Of a stretch of DNA of 64,000 nt, positions 51,227-60,245 are shown piece by piece. The DNA is taken from NCBI GenBank assembly GCA_013822265.1, contig PNKD01000001.1, forward strand, positions 1-64,000. Reading direction: 5' to 3'. The translations under genes and the position numbers were made by a program. The stretch comes from Leptothrix sp. (in: b-proteobacteria) (GTDB lineage: Bacteria; Pseudomonadota; Gammaproteobacteria; Burkholderiales; Burkholderiaceae_C). Below the pieces are notes generated by a model that did no database searches, had not been told where the DNA came from, and saw nothing but the letters and a program-made list of their open reading frames with translations. Numbering within the stretch: position 1 is the stretch's first letter; each line of letters starts with the position of its first letter.

Positions 51227-53616
51227 GGCACCCAGACGTTCTTGACCTGCACCGCCTGTTCGAGCACGGCACGTGGGTCGCCCAGCGTCGCGGCTGCGCC
51301 GGCGCCGACCCAGGTGCGCTTGAGGTTGCTCACCGACAGCGCCTCCATGCGCCTGCACTGCGCCGGCGTGGCCGCGGGCCACCACAGCGCGTCGACGTCG
51401 GCATGGGCGGCCAGCACGTCGGCCAGCGTATCCGGGTCGCCGGTGACGAGGTTGACGACGCCGGCGGGCACGTCGCTGGTGTCCAGCACCTGGTAGAGCT
51501 CGGCGGCCACCAGCGGCTGGCGCGACGAGGGCACGGCGACGACGCGGTTGCCCATCGCGATGGCCGGGGCCACGAGCGCGATCAACCCCAGCAGCGGCGC
51601 GTCGTCGCCGGCCACCAGGCCCAGCGTGCCGACGGCCTCGTGCAGCGCCAGCGTCACGCCGTGCATCGGCGGCTGGTGCACGGCGCCGTCGTACTTGTCG
51701 GCCCAGGCCGCGAAGTCGAAGAGTCGTTCGACGCTGGCCTGCACCTCGGCCGCGGCGGCTCTCGGGCCGCTGAAGGGCTCGAGCACGCCGACGAAACGCG
51801 CGCGCTGGGCCTGCAGGTTCTCGGCCAGGTAGTACAGCACCTGGGCGCGGCCGTGGGCGCTTTGCCGCTCCCAGCCGGCGGCGGCGCGCGCCGCCTCGAC
51901 GGCGTTGCGGATGTCCTTGCGGTTGCCCTCGGGCACCAGGCCCAGCAGCTGGTCGCCGGCACGCACCTCGCGGCTGTAGCCGCTGTCGGGACGCACCTGC
52001 TTGCCGCCCACGTAAAGCTTGGCCGTGCGGTCGATGGCGTCGGGGTCGGCGGCCCGCAGCCTCGTGCCCGCCGGTGCCGCCGCGGCGGCTCTGGCCGCAC
52101 TCGCGGCCTGGGCCTTGCCCGGCCTGGCGGGCGCCGCGGCGCGCGGCTTCAGGTACTCGCGCAGGCCCTCGCGCCCGCCCTCGCGGCCGTAGCCCGACTC
52201 GCGCACGCCGCCGAAGCCGCAGGCGGCGTCGAACTGGTTGGCGGTGTTGACCCACACCACGCCGGCCTTGATGCGCGGCGCGATCTCCAGCGCCAGCGTG
52301 ATGCTCTCGCTCCAGACGCAGGCGGCGAGGCCGAAACGCGTGTTGTTGGCCAGCTCCACGGCCTCGCCCGGCGTGCGGAAGGTCTGCACCGTCAGCACGG
52401 GGCCGAAGACCTCGTGCTGCACGATCTCGCTGGCGGTGTCGACGCCGCTGACCAGCGTCGGCGGGAAGTAGCAGTGCGTGCCGGCCGGCAGCTCGGTGGC
52501 GCAGGCCTGGAACACGCTGGCGCCGGCGGCGCGCGCACGCTCGACGAAGCCGCTGACACGATCCCACTGCGTGCGGTCGACCAGCGCGCCCATGTCGGTG
52601 CTCTTGTCCATCGGGTCGCCGACGCGGATCTTGGCCATGCGCGTGCGCAGCTTGTCCAGCAGACGATCGGCCGTGCCCTCGTGCACGAGCAGGCGCGAAC
52701 CGGCGCAGCAGACCTCGCCCTGGTTGAACCAGATGCTCTCGACGATGCCCTCCACCGCGGCGTCGAGGTCGGCGTCGGCAAACACCAGGTAGGGGCTCTT
52801 GCCGCCGAGTTCCAGGCTCAGCTTCTTGCCGCTGCCGGCGGTGGCATGGCGGATCAGCCGTCCGACCTCGGTGCTGCCGGTGAAGGCGATCTTGGCGATG
52901 CCCGGGTGGGCGGTGATGGCCTGGCCCACGGCGCCATCGCCGCTGACGAGGTTGAAGACACCGTCGGGCAGGCCCGTCTCCTGGCAGATCTCGGCGAACA
53001 GCAGCGCGGAGAGCGGCGTCTGCTCGGCCGCCTTGAAAACCACGGTGTTGCCGCAGGCCAGCGCCGGCGCCACCTTCCAGGCCAGCATCAGCAGCGGGAA
53101 GTTCCAGGGCACGATCTGGCCCACCACGCCCAGCGCCTCGTGGCCCGGCATCTCGCGCGGCAGCAGCTGCGCCCAGCCGGCGTGGTGATAGAAGTGGCGC
53201 ACGGCCAGCGGCACGTCGGCGTCGCGCGTCTCGCGGATGGCCTTGCCGTTGTCCAGCGTCTCCAGCACCGCGAACAGCCGCGCGTGCTTCTGCAGCGCGC
53301 GCGCCAGCGCGTAGAGGTGGCGCGCGCGGCCATGGCCGCCCAGCGCCTGCCAGGCCGGCAGCGCCGCCTGCGCGGCCGCCACGGCGGCGTCGACGACGGC
53401 AGCGTCGCCCTGCGCCACGGCAGCGAGCACCTGGCCGTTGGCCGGGTTCACGCTGTCGAAGTGATGCGTGCCGGCGACGGCGCGCCCGGCGATGAAGTGG
53501 CCGAAACGGCGCTCGTGGCGCACCAGCCAGGCCTGTGCCGCGTCGGCGCTTTCGGGGGCGGGGCCGTAGTCCATGGTGGCGAGGATGTCTTGTAGGGTGG
53601 GCATGGGAGGGATCAT
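51214..53616 (-). CDS. Two-domain aldehyde dehydrogenase, ALDH16-like
   Basis: N-terminal ALDH with KLSLELGGKSPYLVF and NQGEVCCAGSRLLV; C-terminal second ALDH-like module without the catalytic-Cys motif; 800 aa. Confidence 0.9.
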   Translation of the reverse strand: MIPPMPTLQDILATMDYGPAPESADAAQAWLVRHERRFGHFIAGRAVAGTHHFDSVNPANGQVLAAVAQGDAAVVDAAVAAAQAALPAWQALGGHGRARHLYALARALQKHARLFAVLETLDNGKAIRETRDADVPLAVRHFYHHAGWAQLLPREMPGHEALGVVGQIVPWNFPLLMLAWKVAPALACGNTVVFKAAEQTPLSALLFAEICQETGLPDGVFNLVSGDGAVGQAITAHPGIAKIAFTGSTEVGRLIRHATAGSGKKLSLELGGKSPYLVFADADLDAAVEGIVESIWFNQGEVCCAGSRLLVHEGTADRLLDKLRTRMAKIRVGDPMDKSTDMGALVDRTQWDRVSGFVERARAAGASVFQACATELPAGTHCYFPPTLVSGVDTASEIVQHEVFGPVLTVQTFRTPGEAVELANNTRFGLAACVWSESITLALEIAPRIKAGVVWVNTANQFDAACGFGGVRESGYGREGGREGLREYLKPRAAAPARPGKAQAASAARAAAAAPAGTRLRAADPDAIDRTAKLYVGGKQVRPDSGYSREVRAGDQLLGLVPEGNRKDIRNAVEAARAAAGWERQSAHGRAQVLYYLAENLQAQRARFVGVLEPFSGPRAAAAEVQASVERLFDFAAWADKYDGAVHQPPMHGVTLALHEAVGTLGLVAGDDAPLLGLIALVAPAIAMGNRVVAVPSSRQPLVAAELYQVLDTSDVPAGVVNLVTGDPDTLADVLAAHADVDALWWPAATPAQCRRMEALSVSNLKRTWVGAGAAATLGDPRAVLEQAVQVKNVWVPYGV

Positions 53617-53708
53617 GTCGGGTGTCTGCGGTTCCGTGTCGCAAGTGCAGCGCAGAAGCGATCAAGCTTCCCGCCACGGAACCGGCTCTGCCGGGCCGTA
53701 GGCGGACG

Positions 53709-53748
53709 GCCCCCTTGGGGGGCAGCGAGCGCCAGCGAGCTTGGGGGC
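53709..53748. repeat. G/C-rich palindromic intergenic element between deoC and ALDH
   Basis: GCCCCCTTGGGGGGCAGCGAGCGCCAGCGAGCTTGGGGGC; internal direct repeat AGCGAGC. Confidence 0.55.
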
Positions 53749-53752
53749 TCCA

Positions 53753-54724
53753 TCACGGCATCGCGTGGCGATGCGCGGCGCTGTAGTGGCCGGTGACGTG
53801 GTGCTCGAGCTGGCGCTCGATGTCGGTGAGCAGGCTGCTGGCGCCGAAGCGGAACCGCTCGGGCTGCAGCCAGCGCGGCCCCAGCTCCTCCTTCATCAGC
53901 GCCAGGTACTGCAGCGCCGTCTTTGCCGCCGAGATGCCGCCGGCGGGCTTGTAGCCCACCACCTGGCCGGTCTCGGTCTCGAACTCGCGGATCGCGCGCA
54001 CCATCACCAGCGACACGTCCAGCGTGGCGTTGACGCCTTCCTTGCCGGTGCTGGTCTTGATGAAGTCGGCGCCGGCCATCATCGCCACCCACGAGGCGCG
54101 GGCCACGTTCTCCAGCGTCTGCAGCTCGCCGGTGGCGAGGATGGCCTTCAGGTGCGCGTCGCCGCAGGCCGCGCGGTAGGCGGCGATCTCGTCGTACAGC
54201 GCCTGCCAGTCCTGCGTCAGCGCGTGGCGGCGGCTGATGACGATGTCGACCTCCTGCGCGCCGGCGGCCACGCTGAGCTCGATCTCGCGCAGCTTGGTCT
54301 CCATCGGCGTCTGGCCGGCCGGGAAACCCGTGGACACCACCGCCACCGGGATACCGCTGCCGGCCAGCGCGGCCACCGCCTCGGCCACCATCTCGTGATA
54401 GACGCACACGGCGCCCACGCGCAACGCGGGCAGGCCCAGCGCCGCCAGCAGGTCGGCGCGCAGCGGCTGGCGCGCCTTGGCGCACAGGCGGCGCACGCGG
54501 CCGGGCGTGTCGTCGCCAGCCAGCGTGGTGAGGTCCATGCACTGCACGGCCTTCACCAGCCAGGCCGCCTGGTACAGCTTCTTCACCGAACGGCTGGCGT
54601 TGAGCACCGCCACGCGCCGCGCCACCGCCGGCTGGTTGACGCGTGCGGCGCGCACGCGCGCCAGGTCGAGCGCGGTGCCGGCGTTCAGCCGGGGGTGGTT
54701 GGGGTCAGCGGCATCGGCGCTCAT
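53753..54724 (-). CDS. deoC: Deoxyribose-phosphate aldolase
   Basis: AVVSTGFPAGQTPMETKLREIE; EVDIVISRRHAL; GADFIKTSTGKEGVNAT; GYKPAGGI. Confidence 0.95.
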   Translation of the reverse strand: MSADAADPNHPRLNAGTALDLARVRAARVNQPAVARRVAVLNASRSVKKLYQAAWLVKAVQCMDLTTLAGDDTPGRVRRLCAKARQPLRADLLAALGLPALRVGAVCVYHEMVAEAVAALAGSGIPVAVVSTGFPAGQTPMETKLREIELSVAAGAQEVDIVISRRHALTQDWQALYDEIAAYRAACGDAHLKAILATGELQTLENVARASWVAMMAGADFIKTSTGKEGVNATLDVSLVMVRAIREFETETGQVVGYKPAGGISAAKTALQYLALMKEELGPRWLQPERFRFGASSLLTDIERQLEHHVTGHYSAAHRHAMP

Positions 54725-54959
54725 GCAGAGGCACTCCAGGGGAGTTCGGGCAGGGCCGCGCAGCATAGCCTGAGGCGCTGACGGCAGCGTGGCGCAGCAC
54801 GGCCGCGAGGCCGGTGCGCCGCCTTGAGCTCACGCTGGCGCTGGCCGTGGCGCCCGCCCTGCGTGCCGGCGCCGGCCCGGCCGCCGGCGCCCAAGAGGTG
54901 CGCGTGGGCGTCCACCTGCCGCCAGACAGCGCTGCTGTCCGCGATCGACGGCAAGCTGA

Positions 54960-55140
54960 TGGCCTGGAGCTCCAGGCCGAGGTGGCCGAGGTGGCCGACA
55001 CGCTGACCGAGGACAAGGCGCTGTGCCTGAGCGCCGGCATGAACGACTTCGTCATCAAGCCCTACTCGCGGGAGCTGCTGCTGGGCACGCTGATGCACTG
55101 GCTGCAGCGCACGCCGCGGGCGGCGGGCACGAGCGCCTAA
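54960..55140 (+). pseudogene. Response-regulator receiver-domain C-terminal fragment
   Basis: DKALCLSAGMNDFVIKPYSRELLLGTLMHWLQR is the C-terminal third of a REC domain; no phospho-acceptor portion upstream. Confidence 0.65.
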
Positions 55141-55179
55141 GATCCCGCATCGCCCCAGCGGCTCTGCACGCCACACGCC

Positions 55180-57393
55180 ATGAAACGAACCCCTCTCCTG
55201 CACCTGGCGGCCTGGCTGGTTTCGGGTTGGCTCATGGCCAGTGCGGCCGGCGCGGCCGGTGCGGCGGCGGCCCAGGCGGCGCCGCCGCCCGGCCTGCCGG
55301 TGGCCCCCGTGAACAACGTGGCCGAGACCTTCTTCGGCACCCCCGTCGACGACCCCTACCGCGCCTTCGAAAACACCAAGGCAGCGGCCGTCGCCGCCTG
55401 GATGAAGGCGCACAGCGAGCACGCGCACAAGACGCTGAAGGCCATCAACGGCCGCGATGCCTTCCGTGCCGCGCTGGAGCGTTACGACGCCGGCGCGCCG
55501 GCGCGCGTGGCCAGCGTCACGCGGCTGGCCGGCGACGTGTATTTCTTCGAGCGCCGCGGCGTCAAGGAAGACCAGTTCAAGCTCTACATGCGGCGCGGCC
55601 TGCAGGGCACCGACCAGCTGCTGTTCGACCCCGAAAAGCTGAAGAAGGCCACCGGCAAGCCGCACGCCATCAACTACTACACGCCGTCGCCCGACGGCCG
55701 CTGGGTGGCGGTGGGCGTCTCGGCCGCGGGCTCGGAAGACGCCGTGCTGCGCGTGCTGGACACACGCAGCGGCCGCCAGGTCGGCCCGCTGCTGCCGCGC
55801 GTGCAGTTCGGCGGCATCGCCTGGACACCCGACAGCCAGCGGTTCTTCTTCAACCGCATGCAGGCGCTGAAGAAGGGCGCGCCGGCCACCGACAAGTACC
55901 AGCGCAGCATGGTCGGGCTGATGCGCCCGGGCGCCGGCGAGAAGGGCATTCGCACCATCGTGCGCGCCGGCGACCCCGGCGAGTTGCAGATGCCGGCCAC
56001 CGAGTTCCCGATCGTGGGCGTGCTGCCCGACGGGCGCGTGATCGCGCGTGCCATCGACGGCGTGTCGCCCGAGTTCAGCGCCTGGCACACCACGCTGCCG
56101 GCGCTGCTGGCCGGCAAGCCGGCATGGAAGAGGCTCTTCGCCAAGGAAGACGGCATCACCGAGGTCGCGGTGCAGGGCGAACGTGTCTACGCACTCAGCT
56201 TCAAGGGCGCCTCGCGCTACCGGCTGCTGGGCGGGCGCATCGCCGACTTCAGCCCCGCCACGGCACGCGTGCTGGTGCCCGAGAGCGCGCGCGTGCTCAC
56301 CGCCATGGCCGCCGCCAGCGACGGCCTGTACCTGCAGGCGCGCGAGGGCAACGTGCAGCGCCTCTACAGGCTGGCCTACGGCGACGACGCCGCGCCGCAG
56401 GAGGTGCAGCTGCCGGTGCTGGGGGCCTTCAGCCTGGCCAGTGCGCAGAGCGACCTGCCGGGCCTGCTGGTCGAGCTGCAGAGCTGGACACGCGCGCGCC
56501 AGGTCTATGCCGTGGCCGCCGACGGCGCCGTGTCCAACACCGGCCTGCAGCCGGCCGGGCCCTTCGACGCGCCGGCCGACATCGTGGCCACCGAGGTGCT
56601 GGTGAAGAGCCACGACGGCACGATGGTGCCGATGTCGATGATCCACAAGCAGGGCGTGAAGCTCGACGGCAGCAACCCCACGCTGCTCTACGGCTACGCC
56701 AGCTACGGCATCACCGAGGAGCCCTTCTTCAGCATCGGCCGCCTGGCCTGGATGGACGCCGGCGGCGTGTTTGCCATCGCCAACCCGCGCGGCAGCAGCG
56801 TGTTCGGGCGCGAGTGGCACGAGGCCGGCAAGCAGGCCACCAAGCCCAACACCTGGCGCGACTTCATCGCCTGCGCCGAGTGGCTGGTGGCGAACAAGTG
56901 GACGACGCCGGCGCGGCTGGGCATCTGGGGCGGCAGCGCCGGCGGCATCCTGGTGGGCCGCGCCATGACCGAGCGCCCCGAGCTCTTCGCCGCTGTGGTG
57001 CCCGAGGTCGGCTCGCTGGACATGGTGCGCATGGAGACCACGCCCAACGGCGTGCCCAACATCCCCGAGTTCGGCAGCCGCAAGACCGAGGCCGGCTTCC
57101 GCGCGCTGCTGGCCATGAGCACCTACCATCACGTCAAGGACGGCACGCGCTACCCCGCCGTGCTGCTGACCCACGGCGTCAACGACCCGCGCGTGGAGGT
57201 CTGGAACACGACCAAGACGGCGGCGCGGCTGATGGCCGCCAGCAGCTCGGGCAAGCCGGTGCTGATGCGGCTGGACTACGACTCGGGCCACGGCATAGGC
57301 AGCACCAAGACCCAGGTCTTCGACGAGCGCGCCGACATCTTCGCCTTCCTGATGTGGCAGTTCGGCATGCCGGGGTACACGCCCAGGCCCTGA
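55180..57393 (+). CDS. Prolyl oligopeptidase family (S9A) serine peptidase
   Basis: Signal peptide; DPYRAFENTKAAAVAAWMKAHS; WGGSAGGILVG (GxSxGG); DYDSGHGIGSTK. Confidence 0.92.
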   Translation: MKRTPLLHLAAWLVSGWLMASAAGAAGAAAAQAAPPPGLPVAPVNNVAETFFGTPVDDPYRAFENTKAAAVAAWMKAHSEHAHKTLKAINGRDAFRAALERYDAGAPARVASVTRLAGDVYFFERRGVKEDQFKLYMRRGLQGTDQLLFDPEKLKKATGKPHAINYYTPSPDGRWVAVGVSAAGSEDAVLRVLDTRSGRQVGPLLPRVQFGGIAWTPDSQRFFFNRMQALKKGAPATDKYQRSMVGLMRPGAGEKGIRTIVRAGDPGELQMPATEFPIVGVLPDGRVIARAIDGVSPEFSAWHTTLPALLAGKPAWKRLFAKEDGITEVAVQGERVYALSFKGASRYRLLGGRIADFSPATARVLVPESARVLTAMAAASDGLYLQAREGNVQRLYRLAYGDDAAPQEVQLPVLGAFSLASAQSDLPGLLVELQSWTRARQVYAVAADGAVSNTGLQPAGPFDAPADIVATEVLVKSHDGTMVPMSMIHKQGVKLDGSNPTLLYGYASYGITEEPFFSIGRLAWMDAGGVFAIANPRGSSVFGREWHEAGKQATKPNTWRDFIACAEWLVANKWTTPARLGIWGGSAGGILVGRAMTERPELFAAVVPEVGSLDMVRMETTPNGVPNIPEFGSRKTEAGFRALLAMSTYHHVKDGTRYPAVLLTHGVNDPRVEVWNTTKTAARLMAASSSGKPVLMRLDYDSGHGIGSTKTQVFDERADIFAFLMWQFGMPGYTPRP

Positions 57394-57411
57394 GGTTGCG
57401 CCGGCCGCGCC

Positions 57412-57978
57412 TCAGCCTCGTCGGGTGCGGCGCCTTGGCGCGGCGGCGGCCGGCCGCATGTCCAGCAGCCGCGGGCGCGGGCCTTCGCCGTGCATGTAGT
57501 CGGTGCCTTCGAAGAGGCCGATCTGCTTCAGGCTGCGCACCATGATCTTGCCGCTGTCGGGGTAGGTGCAGACCTCGTGCGGGTCGTTGACGCCGACGCC
57601 CAGGTAGACCAGGTCCTCGTCGAAGGGGTTGGCGATCTGGTGCGCGGTGCCGGTGCCGGCCGGGCACGAGATGCAGTCGCCGGGGACGATCTCGCGCACC
57701 TCGTCGCCGTAGCGGAAGAGCCCGCGGCCCGACAGCACGTAGAAAACCTCGTCCTCGCGCGCATGGGCGTGGAAGGGGCAGCCCGAGCGCCCCGGCGGCA
57801 CGCGCGACAGGTTCATGCCCAGGCGCACGCCGCCCGCCTTGCCCAGCGCATCGAGCGCCGGGGTCAGCGGCTTGTAGGCGCAGCCCCAGTGGGCGGCGTC
57901 CATCTGCACGGTCTCGGGCGCGTCGGCGACGTTGACGATGTGGGCCGCCGCGGGCGGTGTCGGTTTGGATGTCTTCAT
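57412..57978 (-). CDS. Cupin domain-containing protein
   Basis: GCPFHAHAREDEVFYVLSGRGLFRYGDEVREIVPGDCISCPAGTGTAHQIANP. Confidence 0.9.
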   Translation of the reverse strand: MKTSKPTPPAAAHIVNVADAPETVQMDAAHWGCAYKPLTPALDALGKAGGVRLGMNLSRVPPGRSGCPFHAHAREDEVFYVLSGRGLFRYGDEVREIVPGDCISCPAGTGTAHQIANPFDEDLVYLGVGVNDPHEVCTYPDSGKIMVRSLKQIGLFEGTDYMHGEGPRPRLLDMRPAAAAPRRRTRRG

Positions 57979-58027
57979 GGCCTCGTTGCCCTCGTTGCGG
58001 CTGCTGTGATCGGGGGGCGCTCGCGTG

Positions 58028-58540
58028 TCACCCGCCGTCGAGCGGGTCGACGCGGCGGAAGGTGACGACGTAGCCGCGCGCACCCAGGAAACGCACGCCG
58101 CGCCCCAGCCCAGTGGCGCGGTGTAGGTCAGCACGCGCAGGTCGCCCTGCCACTGGCTCAGGCGGTAGGGCTCGCGCTCGGCGTTCCAGCCCAGGTGGCC
58201 GGGCACGGCAGCGGTGGCGCGGTAGGCCGGCAAGCCGGCGACGAAGGCGAACTTGTGGATGTCGGTCAGGATTTCCGCCGGGTCGGCCGCGAGGCCGATG
58301 CCCGGCGTGGTGTAGCGCCAGCGCGTGGTGGCCAGGTACTGGCTGTCGGGGGGTCATGTACGGCGCTTCGCTGCCACCCACGAAGCAGCGGCTGCGCCGC
58401 GCCAGCGTCAGCGCCTTCAGCGGCGTGGCCTGGCCGTCGGCGGCGCGGCCGTAGGCCTGCAGCCGCGTGCCGCCGGCGCCGGCGCCGGCGCCGGCGCCGG
58501 CCGGGCGCCGAAGACGCGCAAACGCAGCCCCCGTGCGCAT
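58028..58540 (-). pseudogene. Remnant of a secreted beta-propeller domain protein (frameshifted and truncated)
   Basis: RSRCFVGGSEAPYMTP / DSQYLATTRWRYTTPGIGLAADPAEILTDIHKFAFVAGLPAYRATAAVPGHLGWNAEREPYRLSQWQGDLRVLTYTAPLGW / GVRFLGARGYVVTFRRVDPL in alternating frames. Confidence 0.75.
58472..58501. repeat. Hexanucleotide (CCGGCG)n tandem repeat, about 5 units
   Basis: cgccggcgccggcgccggcgccggcgccgg read directly. Confidence 0.85.
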
Positions 58541-58801
58541 GATCTCGCTGCCCCTCTGCAATGGAACGATCACTATCCCACAGGCTTCGCGGCTGTCAAT
58601 GACGGCCCGAACCGCCCTGGCACCATCGACGACAAGACCCCCGTGTCTACGGCGGCCGGCGCGGGGCGCGCTGGCTGCGTGCCGGGGTGGTGTGCGTGCT
58701 GTACGGCATCGCCCCGGCCGTGGCGATGCTGGCCATGGCCCTGTGGGCGCTGCTTTTTTCGAGCCTGTGGCCGAGTCCGCCCGAGGCGCTGTGGCGCGGG
58801 T

Positions 58802-59539
58802 TCAGCGGGCCGCGCGGACAGCATCCCACTGGGCGGCGAGATCGACGAAGTCGGCCGCGACGACGTCGAACACGCCGTCGCTGCAGGCCTGCATCGCCCC
58901 GCCCGGCCCGTTCTCCAGTGGCCGCGGCACATAGGCCGTGCGCAGGCCGCAGGCCGCGGCCGCGCGCAGGTCGGCCGGGTGGCAGGCCACCATCATCACC
59001 TCTTGCGGCGGCAGGCCGAGCAGGCGCGCCGCGCCGAGGTAGACCTCGCGGTCGGGCTTGTAGTGGCCGAAGAGCTCGGCGCTGAGCACGGCGTCCCAGG
59101 GCAGGCGGCCGTTTTTCGCCATCGCCACCAGCAGTGACAGGTTGCCGTTGCTCAGCGTGGCGATGGTGACGTGGCGCTTGAGCTGCACCAGCCCCGCCAC
59201 GCTGTCGGGCCAGGGCTGCAGGCGGTGCCAGGCGCGGTTGAGGTCGGCCGCATCTTCGTCGTCGAGGGGGACGCCGCGCTCGGCCAGCAGACCGTCGAGG
59301 ATGCGCCGGTGCAGGCCGTCGATGTTGGTCCACGGCAACTCGCCGCTGCGCACCTGCTGCATCGCCGGCGCGTAGCCGGCACGCCAGGCCAACGCGAACT
59401 CGCCGCCGTCCACCGGCAGGCCACGGCGCTGCACCTCGGCGGCGATGCTGCCGTACCAGTCGACCACGGTACCGAAGACGTCGAAGCACAGCGCGCGCAC
59501 TTCGCGCAGCGCGGGCGGGGGCAGGGGCGAAAGGGCCAT
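58802..59539 (-). CDS. Haloacid dehalogenase type II (HAD superfamily)
   Basis: VRALCFDVFGTVVDWYGSIAAEVQRRG; TLSNGNLSLLVAMAKN; HYKPDREVY; MVACHPADLRAAAACGLRTAYVPRP. Confidence 0.9.
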   Translation of the reverse strand: MALSPLPPPALREVRALCFDVFGTVVDWYGSIAAEVQRRGLPVDGGEFALAWRAGYAPAMQQVRSGELPWTNIDGLHRRILDGLLAERGVPLDDEDAADLNRAWHRLQPWPDSVAGLVQLKRHVTIATLSNGNLSLLVAMAKNGRLPWDAVLSAELFGHYKPDREVYLGAARLLGLPPQEVMMVACHPADLRAAAACGLRTAYVPRPLENGPGGAMQACSDGVFDVVAADFVDLAAQWDAVRAAR

Positions 59540-60245
59540 GGCGGGGGCTCCAGACGGCGTGGGCGAGGTCGGCGGCGGCGCCGCGACGACGGGCGAACTG
59601 TGCCACCCCCTAGTTCCTGCGCCCAGATGCCGCCCTGCGTGACGCCTGCGTGACGCAGCGCCGCCCAGAGTCGACCCCGTCTTCACCCCGCGGGAGCCGG
59701 CGATGGCCACGCTGCAGAACACATCTTCCACCGCCGCGCGCTGGCGCCCCCTCAACCTGGCCACGCCGGGCACGCTGGCGGCCGTGGCCGAGATCGACCT
59801 GCCGCCCGGCGGCAGCCCCAGCCACGTGCACCCGCAAGGCGGCTTCAACGCCGAAGTGCGCAAGCCGGAGCCAGCGCGCACCATGGTGGTCGACGAATGG
59901 CCGGCCGTGCAGGCCAGCCTGGACGCCGGCCAGCCGGGGCGCGGCCGCTGGGACGCTGCCGCCGGGCGCCTGAGCTTCACGCGCGAACTCGGCGCTGCGT
60001 ATGCGCAGGAGTGGCCCGGCACGCGCAGCGGCGGCCTGAACTTCGACGGTGATTTCCGCGAACGCGGGCAAGGCGTGCTGCAGGCCACGCGTTATCGGTG
60101 GCTGGCGCGGCTGGGCACGGCGGCACGCGAATCGGTGCGGGCTTTCAACCGCCTCGGTCGGCCGGCAACCGTGCGCGCCTACGCGCCCGACGACGCGGTG
60201 CGCGCATCACCGCTGCTCACCGTCACGGCCGCGGGGAGACCTGCC

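Noticed and set aside
58687-58850. Short hydrophobic ORF (MVCVLYGIAPAVAMLAMALWALLFSSLW)
   Set aside because: Could be a small membrane protein but it runs into the 3' end of the HAD gene in antisense and has no independent support.
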